64,000 nucleotides of DNA, from NCBI RefSeq assembly GCF_000025305.1, contig NC_013740.1:1426001-1490000 (forward strand), in the 5' to 3' direction. The DNA is from Acidaminococcus fermentans DSM 20731. GTDB taxonomy: Bacteria > Bacillota > Negativicutes > Acidaminococcales > Acidaminococcaceae. Position 1 is the first letter of the stretch. Every line of letters begins with the position of its first letter. This document shows, piece after piece, positions 1 to 7,832 of the stretch. Under the pieces are notes generated by a model. It made no database searches, was not told where the DNA came from, and was given only the letters and a program-made list of their open reading frames with translations. A program made the translations under genes and the position numbers.

Positions 1-837
1 CTGCAAAACTTCGGGGTCCGGTTCAAACTCCGCTCCCTCCTGGATCACTACCGGGCCCCGGCAGGCCAGGATCCCTTTGACCTTGGCCCCTTTTTCCAGG
101 GTCAGGGCGCCGGTGGCGCAGAGGTAGACTTTGTCCAACCGGGCACCGGAGTGGACGGTGATGTCCCCGTTGGCCAGAAAGCGGAAATCCCCCTGGCACC
201 GGAAACCCTGGCGGAACCGGATGCTTCCCCGGTTGACCAGGATGCCGCTGCCCTGGAGCAGGGCGGTCTTTCCGTTTTTTTCCGGCCACTGGAGGGTTTC
301 CCGGCCGTAACAGAACACCCCTTCCAGGGGGACTTCCATCCGCCGGGTGTTCGGCAGGGTCTGGGTGCGGCACCGGCCGAACCGGGACCAGTCCACCCAT
401 AGTTTCCCCTGCTTCCGTCCTTCTGCCCAGATGCCGGTTTCCGGGAAGGTTTCTCCCTTTTCCGTTCCGGGCATGGTGATTTCATACCGGCTGGCGGCCA
501 TCAGCTCTTCTCCGGTATCCCGATGGAGCCGGATCCGCTCTTCCCGGATGGGCCCGTCGGCCAGACCGGTCAGGGAACCGTATACCCCGGGCCGGTCTTT
601 CCGGAACACCACCGGTTCCAGGGCCCGGTGTTCTCCCGGAACCAGCAGGAGCTCTCCTTCCCTTACCCGGCACAGACTCCGGAAGAGATAGGCGGCCTGC
701 CGGGCTTCCTCCTTCAGCTGCCAGCTGTACAGGGCCTGGCGGGTCACCCCCAGCAGTCCGGCGGTGACAGTGGTCAGCAGCCCCAGTCCCACCAGCACCG
801 CCAGGCTCACCATCCCCGGACGCCTTTTAGCGGCCAT
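1..837 (-). CDS. Membrane-anchored pilus-operon protein with C-terminal repeat region (partial, runs off left edge)
   Basis: An open frame begins with ATG at 837 and stays open for 279 codons to the window edge, so the C-terminus is missing. A short basic N-terminus is followed by one hydrophobic segment (about residues 9-30, VSLAVLVGLGLLTTV...), as in PilX/GspK-like accessory pilins. About residues 190-279 contain short repeats rich in Gly, Val and Ile (GDITVHSGARLDKVYLCATG, then further GA/G steps), which suggests a small parallel beta-helix resembling bactofilin or polymer-forming domains. It starts 8 nt before the stop of the preceding prepilin-like gene and is clearly the same operon. 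The family is not recognised; role as an accessory, surface-exposed pseudopilus component is inference. Confidence 0.7.
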   Translation of the reverse strand, partial: MAAKRRPGMVSLAVLVGLGLLTTVTAGLLGVTRQALYSWQLKEEARQAAYLFRSLCRVREGELLLVPGEHRALEPVVFRKDRPGVYGSLTGLADGPIREERIRLHRDTGEELMAASRYEITMPGTEKGETFPETGIWAEGRKQGKLWVDWSRFGRCRTQTLPNTRRMEVPLEGVFCYGRETLQWPEKNGKTALLQGSGILVNRGSIRFRQGFRCQGDFRFLANGDITVHSGARLDKVYLCATGALTLEKGAKVKGILACRGPVVIQEGAEFEPDPEVLQ

Positions 838-1330
838 ACCGGAACACCTCCTTCCACACTTTCCGGGCCCCGGTCTTCCGGTCCACCAGGGTCAGTTCCC
901 AGGCCAGCCGGCCGGGCTCCAGGATGCTGGCCCGGAACCCTTCCGCCCGCACATGCTCGGGAGTCAGGGGCAGGCTCACCGGATTCTGCTTCCTGGGGCG
1001 CCACACCTTGGTGTACAGGGTGGGCCAGGGCCGTTTCCCGGTGGTCATCACGAACCAGGACACCCAGGCGGCATCCGGCCGTCCGTACAGCCGGACTTCG
1101 GTCCCGTGGTCCCCCTGGAACACCCGGACCTGGTCTCCTTCGAACAGGAACCGGCTTTCCAGACGGGCCTGGAGGTCCTGTTCCAGCCGGTCCAGTTCTC
1201 CCTGGGTCCATATCGTCTCCAGAGCCCGGACCGCCGGGGGCAGCCCGGTGAGCAGCCGGGCCAGCACCAGGGTCACCAGTACCAGGGCCCCCAGTCCTTC
1301 CCCCAGGATGCTCCCCCTACTCTTTCTCAT
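827..1330 (-). CDS. Prepilin-like minor component (ComGF-like)
   Basis: This 167-aa protein has an N-terminal hydrophobic helix (about residues 8-28, SILGEGLGALVLVTLVLAR) and a globular remainder with no recognised motif. There is no clear GFTLIE-type cleavage motif, so assignment as a minor pseudopilin rests on size, topology and position as the fourth gene after a GspF-like protein. The ATG at 1330 overlaps the stop of the preceding gene, suggesting translational coupling; a TTG at 1339 is the alternative start. No strong ribosome binding site is visible. Confidence 0.7.
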   Translation of the reverse strand: MRKSRGSILGEGLGALVLVTLVLARLLTGLPPAVRALETIWTQGELDRLEQDLQARLESRFLFEGDQVRVFQGDHGTEVRLYGRPDAAWVSWFVMTTGKRPWPTLYTKVWRPRKQNPVSLPLTPEHVRAEGFRASILEPGRLAWELTLVDRKTGARKVWKEVFRYGR

Positions 1331-1637
1331 ACCGGGCAAAGTGCAGGGCGGGTTTCCCGGGCCTGTGGAGAGAGAGGGTCCGGAGCACCGTGCCGGGAAG
1401 CTGGGGCACCGGAGTCTGGGTAAGGGTCCGTTCCCCGGTTTCTCCCCAGGGCAGCCCCTCCTCTTCCAGCAGGGCCGTCCCTTCCCGGCTGACCGTTTCC
1501 AGGTTCCGCTGGAGCCGGATCATCCGTACCCCCGTCCGGAGACCCAGCATAAGGGTCAGGGCACCGGCCGCCAGAAGGAAACAGGCCAGCACCCCGTCCA
1601 GCAGCAGGAAGCCTCCCTGCCGCTTACCGGGCCCCAT
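1317..1637 (-). CDS. Prepilin-like minor component
   Basis: This 106-aa product has a short basic leader (MGPGKRQGG) directly followed by a hydrophobic helix (FLLLDGVLACFLLAAG), matching the layout of a type IV prepilin: a Gly-Phe junction, with Asp where Glu5 is usual. The rest is short and basic. The ATG at 1637 is preferred over an in-frame TTG at 1658. It overlaps the preceding gene by 14 nt. Its function as a minor pseudopilin is inferred from operon position. Confidence 0.7.
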   Translation of the reverse strand: MGPGKRQGGFLLLDGVLACFLLAAGALTLMLGLRTGVRMIRLQRNLETVSREGTALLEEEGLPWGETGERTLTQTPVPQLPGTVLRTLSLHRPGKPALHFARYEKE

Positions 1638-2091
1638 GGTATTCCATCCGTCCCACAAAGGGGGAAAAGGTCACCAGCTGATACCGTTTGGGGTGATCCC
1701 CCTGGTACACCGCCAGGGTAAAGGCTTCTTCCCCATTCCCTGAGGGGGCAAAGCCGCCTTCCTGGGTCCGGATCCGGCAGCCTCCCAGGCCCAGGGCGGG
1801 AAAATCCAGGACGGTTTTCTGCCGGGTGCCGTAAAATCCGGACACCCGCTTCCCGTCCGGGGCCGTGTTGAACCGCACATGGTTCTGGTGCAGGTACTGG
1901 GCCCGCTGCTGAAGGGCGGAAAAGGTGCTGCCGGCGGCCCGGGCTCCCAGCTGCACCTGGAGTCTCCCGGCCAGGGCCTGCCAGCGGATTCCCAGGGGCA
2001 CCAGGGCCAGGGTCAGCCCCAGGCAGATCCCCAGGGTCCCCAGGAGTTCGGCCATGAGGCAGCCGGGCTGCCGCCGGTACCGGGTCTTCAT
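1624..2091 (-). CDS. Prepilin-like minor component (ComGD-like position)
   Basis: The 155-aa protein starts with a basic leader, MKTRYRRQPG, followed by a hydrophobic stretch (CLMAELLGTLGICLGLTLAL) with Glu near the +5 position of a prepilin helix. The soluble part (residues 40-155) resembles the extracellular domain of GspH/ComGD-type minor pilins in size only. Its ATG shares the ATGA overlap with the stop of the major prepilin gene, so translation is probably coupled. Confidence 0.72.
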   Translation of the reverse strand: MKTRYRRQPGCLMAELLGTLGICLGLTLALVPLGIRWQALAGRLQVQLGARAAGSTFSALQQRAQYLHQNHVRFNTAPDGKRVSGFYGTRQKTVLDFPALGLGGCRIRTQEGGFAPSGNGEEAFTLAVYQGDHPKRYQLVTFSPFVGRMEYHGAR

Positions 2092-2480
2092 GCCTTCCCC
2101 TCCCCGGCTGTTTTCTTTTCTCCCAGGGTATCGCTGGCCACCTTTTCCCCGCTGCTCAGGGTGGCAGTGAACACACAGTCCCCGTCCTTCTGTTCCAGGG
2201 TGATCCGGCTGTAATCCCGGTTGGGCACGTATTTTTTCTCCACCAGGCTCTGGATGTCCCGGGGCTTCTCCGCCATTTCCAGTTCGTACAGCTGGGCACC
2301 GCTCTGGAGCAGGGCCAGGTCGGAAATCAGCTGGCTGTCTTTGGACCGGTCCATGGCACTGCGGATGGAAGGCAGCAGGAAGGCGGCCAGGCCCCCGATG
2401 ATGGCCAGGACGGCGATCAGTTCGATCAGGGTGAATCCGGGTTCTTTTCTCCGCCGGGATATTTTTGCAGTTTGGTTCAT
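2088..2480 (-). CDS. Major prepilin, ComGC/GspG type
   Basis: This is a 130-aa type IV prepilin. The class III signal is unmistakable: a basic leader (MNQTAKISRRRKEPG) and then FTLIELIAVLAIIGGLAAFL, with Gly before the cleaved bond, Phe at +1 and Glu at +5. The remaining roughly 90 residues form the pilus globular part. ATG 2480 is chosen because AAAGGAG stands 8 nt upstream; an in-frame start at 2498 has no such site. It is the second gene of the operon after the GspF-like protein. By family it would be processed by a prepilin peptidase (not in the window) and polymerised at the inner membrane. Confidence 0.9.
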   Translation of the reverse strand: MNQTAKISRRRKEPGFTLIELIAVLAIIGGLAAFLLPSIRSAMDRSKDSQLISDLALLQSGAQLYELEMAEKPRDIQSLVEKKYVPNRDYSRITLEQKDGDCVFTATLSSGEKVASDTLGEKKTAGEGKA

Positions 2481-2529
2481 GACAGTTTCTCCTTTCATTG
2501 ATAAAAATCAGGTACGGACGGACAAAAAA

Positions 2530-3582
2530 TCAGGGCAGCAGGGGCAGACCCTGGAGCAGGGCAAAGAGCGGGGACAGGAGCCCCGCCAGCATACCGGCAC
2601 AGCCCAGGGCCAGGACCAGCAGCAGAACCGGTTCCAGCAGGGTCCGGAGCTGTTTCAGCCGGGCCTGGAAATCCTGGTCCAGCAGCCGGGCCGCTTCCGA
2701 AAGCAGGGCCGGCAGATGGCCGCTGGCTTCCCCCAGGGCTGCGAACTCCACCGTAAGGGGGCTCAGCAGCAGGGTCTGGTTCCGGGCGGCCGCGGTCAGG
2801 GAAGCCCCCGCCACCACCGCCCATTCCAACTGCCGGGCGCAGCGGCGGAAGGGCCCCGGGGGCAGGATCTCTCCCGCCTGGGGCAGGGCCCGGTCCAGGG
2901 GCAGGCCGCCCTGGAGCAGCAGGGACAGGAGCCCCAGGAAGCGGATCTCCCAGAAGGTCCGGACCAGGGGCTTCACCAGGGGCAGCCGGGCCAGCCACCG
3001 GTCCCGGCTTTTCCACAGCTGCCGGAAGCCCAGGATTCCCAGGGCCAGGGCCCCTCCCAGCAGCCAGGGCCGGTCCCGGATCTGGATCACCAGGGCCAGC
3101 AGCAGCCGGAACCCGGCCGGAGGCACCAGCCCCAGGGTCCCGTACAGGTCCCCCAAAAGGGGCAGGGCCAGCCAGCAGAACACCCCGCCCAGTACCAGGG
3201 CCAGGGTCAGCACCAGGGCCGGATAAAGACAGGCCTGGAGAACGGTTTTCTGATTCTCCCGTTTTTTCTGATAAAAGTTCGCCAAATGCCGGAACACCAG
3301 GGGCAGCTGGCCGCTGGCTTCCCCGGCGGCGGCCAGAGGTGCCGCCAGATTCCCCGCCTGCCGTTCCTGCTGCCGGAGGGCCTGGGAGAGGGAAAAGCCC
3401 CGGCCCAGGCTCCGGGCAAGGCTCCGGCACAGTTTCTTCACCGCCGGACCGCTGTGGCCTTCCAGGGCTCCCAGCGCTCGGAGGATGGGCAGGCCGCCCT
3501 GGAGCAGCAGCCCCAGCCGCCGGAAGAAAGTCTCCCGTTCCAGGTCCGTCAGGGACCGTTCCTTTTGCAGAATGGATTCCAT
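2530..3582 (-). CDS. Type II secretion / type IV pilus platform protein (GspF/PilC/ComGB)
   Basis: A 350-aa polytopic inner-membrane protein with two homologous GspF domains (about residues 20-140 and 220-345), each carrying the LLxxGLPxxxAL pattern (RLGLLLQGGLPILRALGAL; SLLLQGGLPLDRALPQAGE). Hydrophobic segments lie around 120-190 and at the C-terminus. ATG 3582 is taken because AGGAGGTG sits just upstream; the frame is open 47 codons further, but that stretch covers a terminator hairpin and a dispersed repeat. It heads the pilin operon. The GspE/ComGA ATPase that normally precedes this gene is not here: the next upstream gene is nrdR. Confidence 0.9.
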   Translation of the reverse strand: MESILQKERSLTDLERETFFRRLGLLLQGGLPILRALGALEGHSGPAVKKLCRSLARSLGRGFSLSQALRQQERQAGNLAAPLAAAGEASGQLPLVFRHLANFYQKKRENQKTVLQACLYPALVLTLALVLGGVFCWLALPLLGDLYGTLGLVPPAGFRLLLALVIQIRDRPWLLGGALALGILGFRQLWKSRDRWLARLPLVKPLVRTFWEIRFLGLLSLLLQGGLPLDRALPQAGEILPPGPFRRCARQLEWAVVAGASLTAAARNQTLLLSPLTVEFAALGEASGHLPALLSEAARLLDQDFQARLKQLRTLLEPVLLLVLALGCAGMLAGLLSPLFALLQGLPLLP

Positions 3583-3640
3583 GGAATCACCTCCTTTCCC
3601 CATTTCCATTCCGGAAGGAGGGAGCCAATTCCTTCCCAAG

Positions 3641-3684
3641 TGGAAAAAGAAGGTCATTATTGGGCATTTTACCGGCATGAATGG
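3641..3684. repeat. 44-bp dispersed repeat, copy 1
   Basis: These 44 bp recur with one mismatch, in inverted orientation, at 29217-29260. Here they lie about 60 bp upstream of the GspF-like start. In both copies the strand with GCCGGTAAAATGCCC can be read as an extended -10-like element (TAAAAT). Confidence 0.85.
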
Positions 3685-3689
3685 AAAAA

Positions 3690-3717
3690 GGGGGTGTGAA
3701 AAAACTTTCACACCCCC
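3690..3717 (-). terminator. Rho-independent terminator, GGGGTGTGAAA hairpin family
   Basis: The 11-12 bp arms GGGGGTGTGAAA and TTTCACACCCCC are followed on the minus strand by TTTTTCC. It would end the nrdR/dcw transcript before the pilin operon. Similar hairpins recur at 19432, 39518 and 56409. Confidence 0.85.
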
Positions 3718-3718
3718 C

Positions 3719-3737
3719 GTCAACGGTCAGCTGACAA
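3719..3737. repeat. Heptamer array (GTCAACG type), short
   Basis: Units GTCAACG, GTCAGCT and a partial GACAAAA stand in 7-bp register between two hairpins downstream of nrdR. Confidence 0.7.
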
Positions 3738-3779
3738 AAAAATGCTGCATATGTGGATTCCACACATGCAGCATTTTTT
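3736..3779. terminator. Bidirectional terminator hairpin after nrdR
   Basis: An inverted repeat centred near 3758 (ATGCTGCAT...ATGCAGCAT with TGTGG/CCACA inner pairs) is flanked by a run of A on one side and T on the other, so it can serve as a terminator on either strand. It abuts the nrdR stop. Confidence 0.85.
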
Positions 3780-4236
3780 ATTTCCCTTTATCCAGCATAT
3801 TCTGGATTTCCTGCATGAAGCTGTTCACGTCGGCGAACTGGCGGTACACGGAGGCGAACCGCACGTAGGCGATCTGGTCGATCTTTTCCAGATGGGCCAT
3901 GACCACTTCTCCGATTTTCGTGGATTTCACTTCATTTTCCCCGGACGCCCGGATCTCGTTTTCGATCTGGGCCGTCAGGGACTGGATCTGCTCGTAGGTA
4001 AAGGGCCGTTTCTCAAAGGCCCGGAGCAGTCCGGCCAGGATTTTCTTGCTGTCGAACATTTCCCGCCGGCCATCCCGCTTGATGACCAGGAGAGGGATCT
4101 GTTCATATTTTTCGTAAGTCGTGAAACGCCGTCCGCAGCGGGGACATTCTCTTCGCCGTCGGATGGACGCCCCCTCTTCAACGGAACGGGAATCAATGAC
4201 ACGGCTGTCTTCGCAGCCACAGAATGGGCATTTCAT
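3778..4236 (-). CDS. nrdR: Transcriptional repressor NrdR
   Basis: NrdR is an ATP/dATP-sensing repressor of ribonucleotide reductase genes. The 152-aa protein has the family's full length. The N-terminal zinc ribbon is visible (MKCPFCG near residue 3 and CPRCGRRF near 31), followed by an ATP-cone domain from about residue 49 (LVIKRDGRREMFDSKKI). It is the last gene of the division cluster, 19 nt after ftsZ. No ribonucleotide reductase gene or NrdR box was seen in the window. Confidence 0.97.
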   Translation of the reverse strand: MKCPFCGCEDSRVIDSRSVEEGASIRRRRECPRCGRRFTTYEKYEQIPLLVIKRDGRREMFDSKKILAGLLRAFEKRPFTYEQIQSLTAQIENEIRASGENEVKSTKIGEVVMAHLEKIDQIAYVRFASVYRQFADVNSFMQEIQNMLDKGK

Positions 4237-4255
4237 AACCTACACCCCCTGTTCC

Positions 4256-5374
4256 TTATTTGTTGCGGATCCAGGGCGGAATCTCCGAAGTGGGAGAAGT
4301 GAAGCTGCTTACCTTGGAACCGGCAGCTTCTTCGGCAGCCTTGGTGATGCGGCTGGTGGAAGTCTGGGGTTTCACAAAGGAAGCGGGTTTCGGGGTGTTG
4401 GCAGCGGAGGGTTTCCCTTCTTCGATGCCGGTGGCGATCACGGTGACGCGGATTTCGTCTTCCATGTTTTCGTCGATGTTGGCCCCGAAGATGATGATGG
4501 CGTCAGGATCCACCACATCGGTGATGATCTTGCTGGCTTCGTTCACATCCATCAGGCTCAGGTTGGGGCCGCCGGTGATGTTCAGCAGCACGCCCTTGGC
4601 GCCTTCGATGGTGGAATCCAGCAGCGGGCTCTTCACGGCGTTTTCAGCCGCGGCAGCAGCGCCTTCGTCCCCTTTGGCGGTGCCGATGCCCATCATGGCG
4701 GAACCGGCGTTGGTCATAACGGCCTTCACGTCGTTGAAGTCCACGTTGATCAGGCCGGGAACGCTGATCAGGTCAGAGATGCCCTGTACGCCCTGGCGCA
4801 GCACATCATCGGCCAGTTTGAAGGCATCCTTCATGGAAGTCCGTTTATCCACAACCTGGAGCAGACGGTCGTTGGGGATGGTGATCAGGGCATCCACCTT
4901 GGCTTTCAGGTTGGCAATCCCCTGTTCAGCCACGTTGAAACGGCGGCGTCCTTCAAAGGAGAAGGGCTTGGTCACAACGCCAACGGTCAGGGCTCCGGCC
5001 TGTTTGGCCATTTCCGCCACCACATGGGCTGCACCGGTACCGGTACCGCCGCCCATGCCTGCGGTGATGAAGACCATGTCAGCACCTTTCACGCATTCTG
5101 CCAGTACATCTTTGGATTCTTCTGCAGATTTTTCCCCTACTTCCGGGTTGGCCCCTGCACCCAGGCCTCTGGTTTCGTCCTCACCGATCTGGATCTTGGT
5201 GGGGGCGCTGGATTTTTTCAGCTGCTGCGCATCGCAGTTTACAGCGACGAATTCAACGCCCTGCAGTCCGGCTTCGATCATGCGGTCCACGGCGTTGTTG
5301 CCGCCACCGCCCACACCGATGACCTTGATTTTTTCCAGGGGCTGATCCATCGTATCTTTGTCTGCCTCAAACAT
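4256..5374 (-). CDS. ftsZ: Cell division protein FtsZ
   Basis: FtsZ is the tubulin-like GTPase that forms the division ring. The 372-aa protein has the nucleotide-binding start ([13 protein letters not shown]), the tubulin signature GGGTGTG (about residues 107-113) and the C-terminal partner-binding peptide [10 protein letters not shown] after a variable linker. ATG 5374 has GGAGG 10 nt upstream; a further ATG (MDQPLEK) is possible. It follows sbp at 215 nt with its own apparent promoter. No ftsA lies next to it, so the membrane tether must come from elsewhere, for example SepF (inference). Confidence 0.98.
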   Translation of the reverse strand: MFEADKDTMDQPLEKIKVIGVGGGGNNAVDRMIEAGLQGVEFVAVNCDAQQLKKSSAPTKIQIGEDETRGLGAGANPEVGEKSAEESKDVLAECVKGADMVFITAGMGGGTGTGAAHVVAEMAKQAGALTVGVVTKPFSFEGRRRFNVAEQGIANLKAKVDALITIPNDRLLQVVDKRTSMKDAFKLADDVLRQGVQGISDLISVPGLINVDFNDVKAVMTNAGSAMMGIGTAKGDEGAAAAAENAVKSPLLDSTIEGAKGVLLNITGGPNLSLMDVNEASKIITDVVDPDAIIIFGANIDENMEDEIRVTVIATGIEEGKPSAANTPKPASFVKPQTSTSRITKAAEEAAGSKVSSFTSPTSEIPPWIRNK

Positions 5375-5436
5375 GTTTCATGGTCCTCCTCATCTATTTG
5401 TGTGATAAGATACTTGTTTCTTCGTACACTATATCT

Positions 5437-5442
5437 AGTATA
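5437..5442 (-). promoter_or_regulatory. Probable ftsZ promoter (-10 TATACT)
   Basis: On the minus strand TATACT is preceded by TGG, giving an extended -10, about 65 nt before the ftsZ start. No good -35 box is present at 17 nt (ATGAAA). The flanking sequence is unusually A+T-rich for this window. Confidence 0.5.
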
Positions 5443-5540
5443 CCATTTAACAGATAATATTTCATCCCCATTTTGGGGAAAATTTTAACGGTCTGAAAGA
5501 AGAACGTTCAGAGGAATCTGCCCGGCAGATTCCCTCCTTC

Positions 5541-5575
5541 GGCCAGTGACCAGTAACCATTGACCATTGACGGCC
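5541..5575. repeat. Heptamer array (GACCAGT/GACCATT type)
   Basis: Five 7-bp units in strict register: variants of GACCAGT, AACCATT and GACCATT, ending in GACGGCC. The array lies between sbp and ftsZ. A GC-rich palindrome (5571-5585) and a hairpin GAATCTGCC/GGCAGATTC (5513-5531) flank it and may end the upstream dcw transcript. The rest of 5375-5588 holds nothing else I can name. Confidence 0.8.
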
Positions 5576-5588
5576 GCGAAGCGGCCTT

Positions 5589-5915
5589 TCAGCTTCCCAT
5601 CAGCAGCCGCCGGATGATGGCGATGTTGTTGAAGATCCGCAGGCCGAAGGCGATCATGGCCACATAGTACAGGTCCATCCCCAGCCGGTACCCGAAATAG
5701 CACAGGAACACGGCGAAGATCCCGTTGGCGAAGAAGCCGCTGAGGAAGATCTTCAGGTCGAAATGCCGTTCCAGGGAGGACCGGAACCCTCCGAAGGCCG
5801 CATCCAGGCAGCCCATGAAGGCCACGGCCACCAGTTTGCTGTACATGGGCGGCACCACCGGGAACCAGGCTCCCAGGGCGATGCCGGCCCCCAGTCCCAA
5901 CAGGGCGTAGATCAT
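5589..5915 (-). CDS. sbp: Small basic membrane protein Sbp (DUF1290)
   Basis: The 108-aa protein has three to four hydrophobic segments (MIYALLGLGAGIALGAW, LVAVAFMGCLDAAFGG, IFLSGFFANGIFAVFLCYFG, YYVAMIAFGLRIFNNIAIIRR). Both the sequence pattern and the place between DUF881 and ftsZ match the Sbp/YlxX-neighbourhood DUF1290 family of Firmicutes dcw clusters. Function is unknown; a membrane role linked to division is inferred from conserved neighbourhood. It overlaps the DUF881 gene by 4 nt. Confidence 0.9.
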   Translation of the reverse strand: MIYALLGLGAGIALGAWFPVVPPMYSKLVAVAFMGCLDAAFGGFRSSLERHFDLKIFLSGFFANGIFAVFLCYFGYRLGMDLYYVAMIAFGLRIFNNIAIIRRLLMGS

Positions 5916-6604
5916 TGGACTCCCCCCTCTTCCGGCTTGGCATATTCAAAATGGCGGGTCCCCTTGTAGGCGGGAATCTCCACCTTGTCCATCCGCTTCA
6001 CATCCACAGTGATCCCCCAGAACTTCAGGGTCTCCACCACTCCCCCCCGGAGCCGCAGGGCGCTTTCCAGGGTCTTGGGGTCCCCGATGGCCCGGATCTC
6101 ATAAGGCGGGGTGAACCGGGTGTTGTTCACCGAAACGGTGGGCCCGGCACAGCGCACTTCCGACACATCCAGCAGCCGTTCCTTGTTGATGGCCAGGGCT
6201 TCCGCCCCGGCAGCCCTCAGTTCGTTCAGCAGCCGCAGCAGATCGTCATCGTGGATCACGTACAGGTTGGGATTCTCCCCGGCTTTGGGAGTCACCTGGC
6301 TGTCGTTCACCGTCACCACCACACCGGGTCCCCGGAGGGCCACCTCTCCGGCCTTGATCTTCAGGTCGTTGAGCACCTTCCGGTCCCCGCCGGTTCCCTG
6401 GGTCTCCAGTTCTTCCAGCTGTTGGGCCAGCTCCTTGTTCTCTTTTTCCGCATTTTTCAGTTTTTCCGCCAGGTCTTCCGCCCGCTGCTGGTTCACGGAC
6501 TGCTTGGCGTGTTCCGCACTGCGGAACTGGGTGGAAACCATGGTGCCTATGATCAGGCAGACCAGGAACAGGAAAAACTTCTCTCTATGGGTCCGAAAGA
6601 CCAT
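5912..6604 (-). CDS. DUF881 family protein (YlxW/YlxX-like)
   Basis: A 230-aa bitopic protein: one N-terminal membrane segment (FFLFLVCLIIGTMVSTQF), a coiled coil at about residues 30-70 rich in Glu, Lys and Gln, and the DUF881 domain to the C-terminus (GPGVVVTVNDSQ, NLYVIHDDDLLRLLNELRAAGAEA, RFTPPYEIRAIGDP). Function is unknown; DUF881 genes sit beside ftsQ/divIB in many Firmicutes. GGGGAGG precedes ATG 6604. Confidence 0.93.
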   Translation of the reverse strand: MVFRTHREKFFLFLVCLIIGTMVSTQFRSAEHAKQSVNQQRAEDLAEKLKNAEKENKELAQQLEELETQGTGGDRKVLNDLKIKAGEVALRGPGVVVTVNDSQVTPKAGENPNLYVIHDDDLLRLLNELRAAGAEALAINKERLLDVSEVRCAGPTVSVNNTRFTPPYEIRAIGDPKTLESALRLRGGVVETLKFWGITVDVKRMDKVEIPAYKGTRHFEYAKPEEGGVQ

Positions 6605-6616
6605 GCCATCCTCCCC

Positions 6617-7831
6617 TTACAGTTTGATATACGGTTTTTCGTAGGTCAGGTCGATATACTGGGCTTTGATTTTCTTGGCTTCCAGCTCCTGGCAGATGGC
6701 CTTGAAGGTCTTCAGCTTGCTGTCCGCATTCTCATAGGTGCCCAGGATCACCGGGATCCCGTTGTGGAGATAGATCTTCAGGCTTTTCTGGTCATCCACA
6801 TGGATCTCCATGATTCGTTCCTTCAGGTCCGGGTCCAGTTTCCCGAGAAAGCCCAGGATGCCCTGGATTTCCTCATCCTCCGTCACACCCCCCAGCTCTC
6901 CCTGGGCAATGTGCCAGCCGGACACAAAAGGCGCGTCCCCGCCGGTGATCCCGTCAGCCAGGCCGATGATGTGGCCGGTGGGGTCCAGTTTGGCGTACCG
7001 GGTCCCTTCCATGGCCACATACAGGGCCGGCTGCCGGTCGGTGATCACCACTTTCAGGATGTTGGGCCAGCCCAGGGCCAGTTCCGCCTTTTCCACCCGG
7101 TAATCGCTGCGCAGGCTGTCCAGCAGCTTTTTCCGGTTGAGGTTGAAAATGTTCAGGGGTTCTGCCGCATCCCCCATTTCCTTCACTTCGTCCAGGGTCA
7201 CCGCCGTGTTCCCCGCCACTTCCAGACGGCCAAAGGCCAGCCAGGGCTGATGGAGGGTCACATAGGAAGCGATCAGCAGGGCTGCGGAGCCCAGGAGCAG
7301 CAGCACCCGGGCCCAGTTCAGCCGGCGCCGGGGACGGCGTTTCCCTTTTTTGCCGGGCTTCCCGGCTTCCGTCCCGGCCGGAGCTTTCTTCCGTTTTCGG
7401 AACAGGCTCCGCCGTTCCTTCTTTTCCAGGGCTTCCGCCTTCTGCTCCTGCCGGGCCCGGAAGGTTTCCCGTCCGGCGGCCCGGTCTTCCAGGGCTTTCC
7501 GTTCCGCTTCTTCCGTCCGGCCGTAAATGTAGGCCTGGGCTTCCTGGCGGACTTTTTCCCGTTCCGCCCGGCGCTTTTCTTCCTCCTGCCGCCGTTCTTC
7601 CTGGCGCAGCCGGGCCGCCCGCATCTCCTGCCGGAAGGTGCTCCGGGTCCCCTGGGGATTCCGGCCGGCAGCAGGCGTCCCGGCGGACCTGTCCTTCCGG
7701 TTGTCGTCCTCCCGGCTCAGCCGCCGGGGCCGGGGACTTTCCTTCCGTTCCTCACGGTCCGGCCGCAGCCGGTCCCGTCCTCCCGGATGCCCCTGGCCGA
7801 TCTGGGGCCGGAGCCAATTGGGCCTCTTCAT
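6617..7831 (-). CDS. ftsQ: Cell division protein FtsQ/DivIB with a long charged cytoplasmic tail
   Basis: FtsQ/DivIB is a bitopic divisome protein that binds FtsL and FtsB partners. A membrane helix lies at about residues 171-191 (ARVLLLLGSAALLIASYVTL), followed by a POTRA domain (LEVAGNTAVTLDEV...) and the beta domain (ITDRQPALYVAMEGTRYAKLDPTG). Unusually, about 170 residues precede the membrane helix. This tail is dominated by Arg, Lys, Glu and Gln and reads as a coiled coil (EERRQEEEKRRAEREKVRQE). The homologous tail in most relatives is much shorter. It follows ddl by 1 nt in the same operon. Confidence 0.93.
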   Translation of the reverse strand: MKRPNWLRPQIGQGHPGGRDRLRPDREERKESPRPRRLSREDDNRKDRSAGTPAAGRNPQGTRSTFRQEMRAARLRQEERRQEEEKRRAEREKVRQEAQAYIYGRTEEAERKALEDRAAGRETFRARQEQKAEALEKKERRSLFRKRKKAPAGTEAGKPGKKGKRRPRRRLNWARVLLLLGSAALLIASYVTLHQPWLAFGRLEVAGNTAVTLDEVKEMGDAAEPLNIFNLNRKKLLDSLRSDYRVEKAELALGWPNILKVVITDRQPALYVAMEGTRYAKLDPTGHIIGLADGITGGDAPFVSGWHIAQGELGGVTEDEEIQGILGFLGKLDPDLKERIMEIHVDDQKSLKIYLHNGIPVILGTYENADSKLKTFKAICQELEAKKIKAQYIDLTYEKPYIKL

Positions 7832-7832
7832 G

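Noticed and set aside
3583-3723. N-terminal extension of the GspF-like protein to 3723
   Set aside because: The added 47 codons cover a terminator hairpin and a dispersed repeat, and AGGAGGTG directly precedes ATG 3582.
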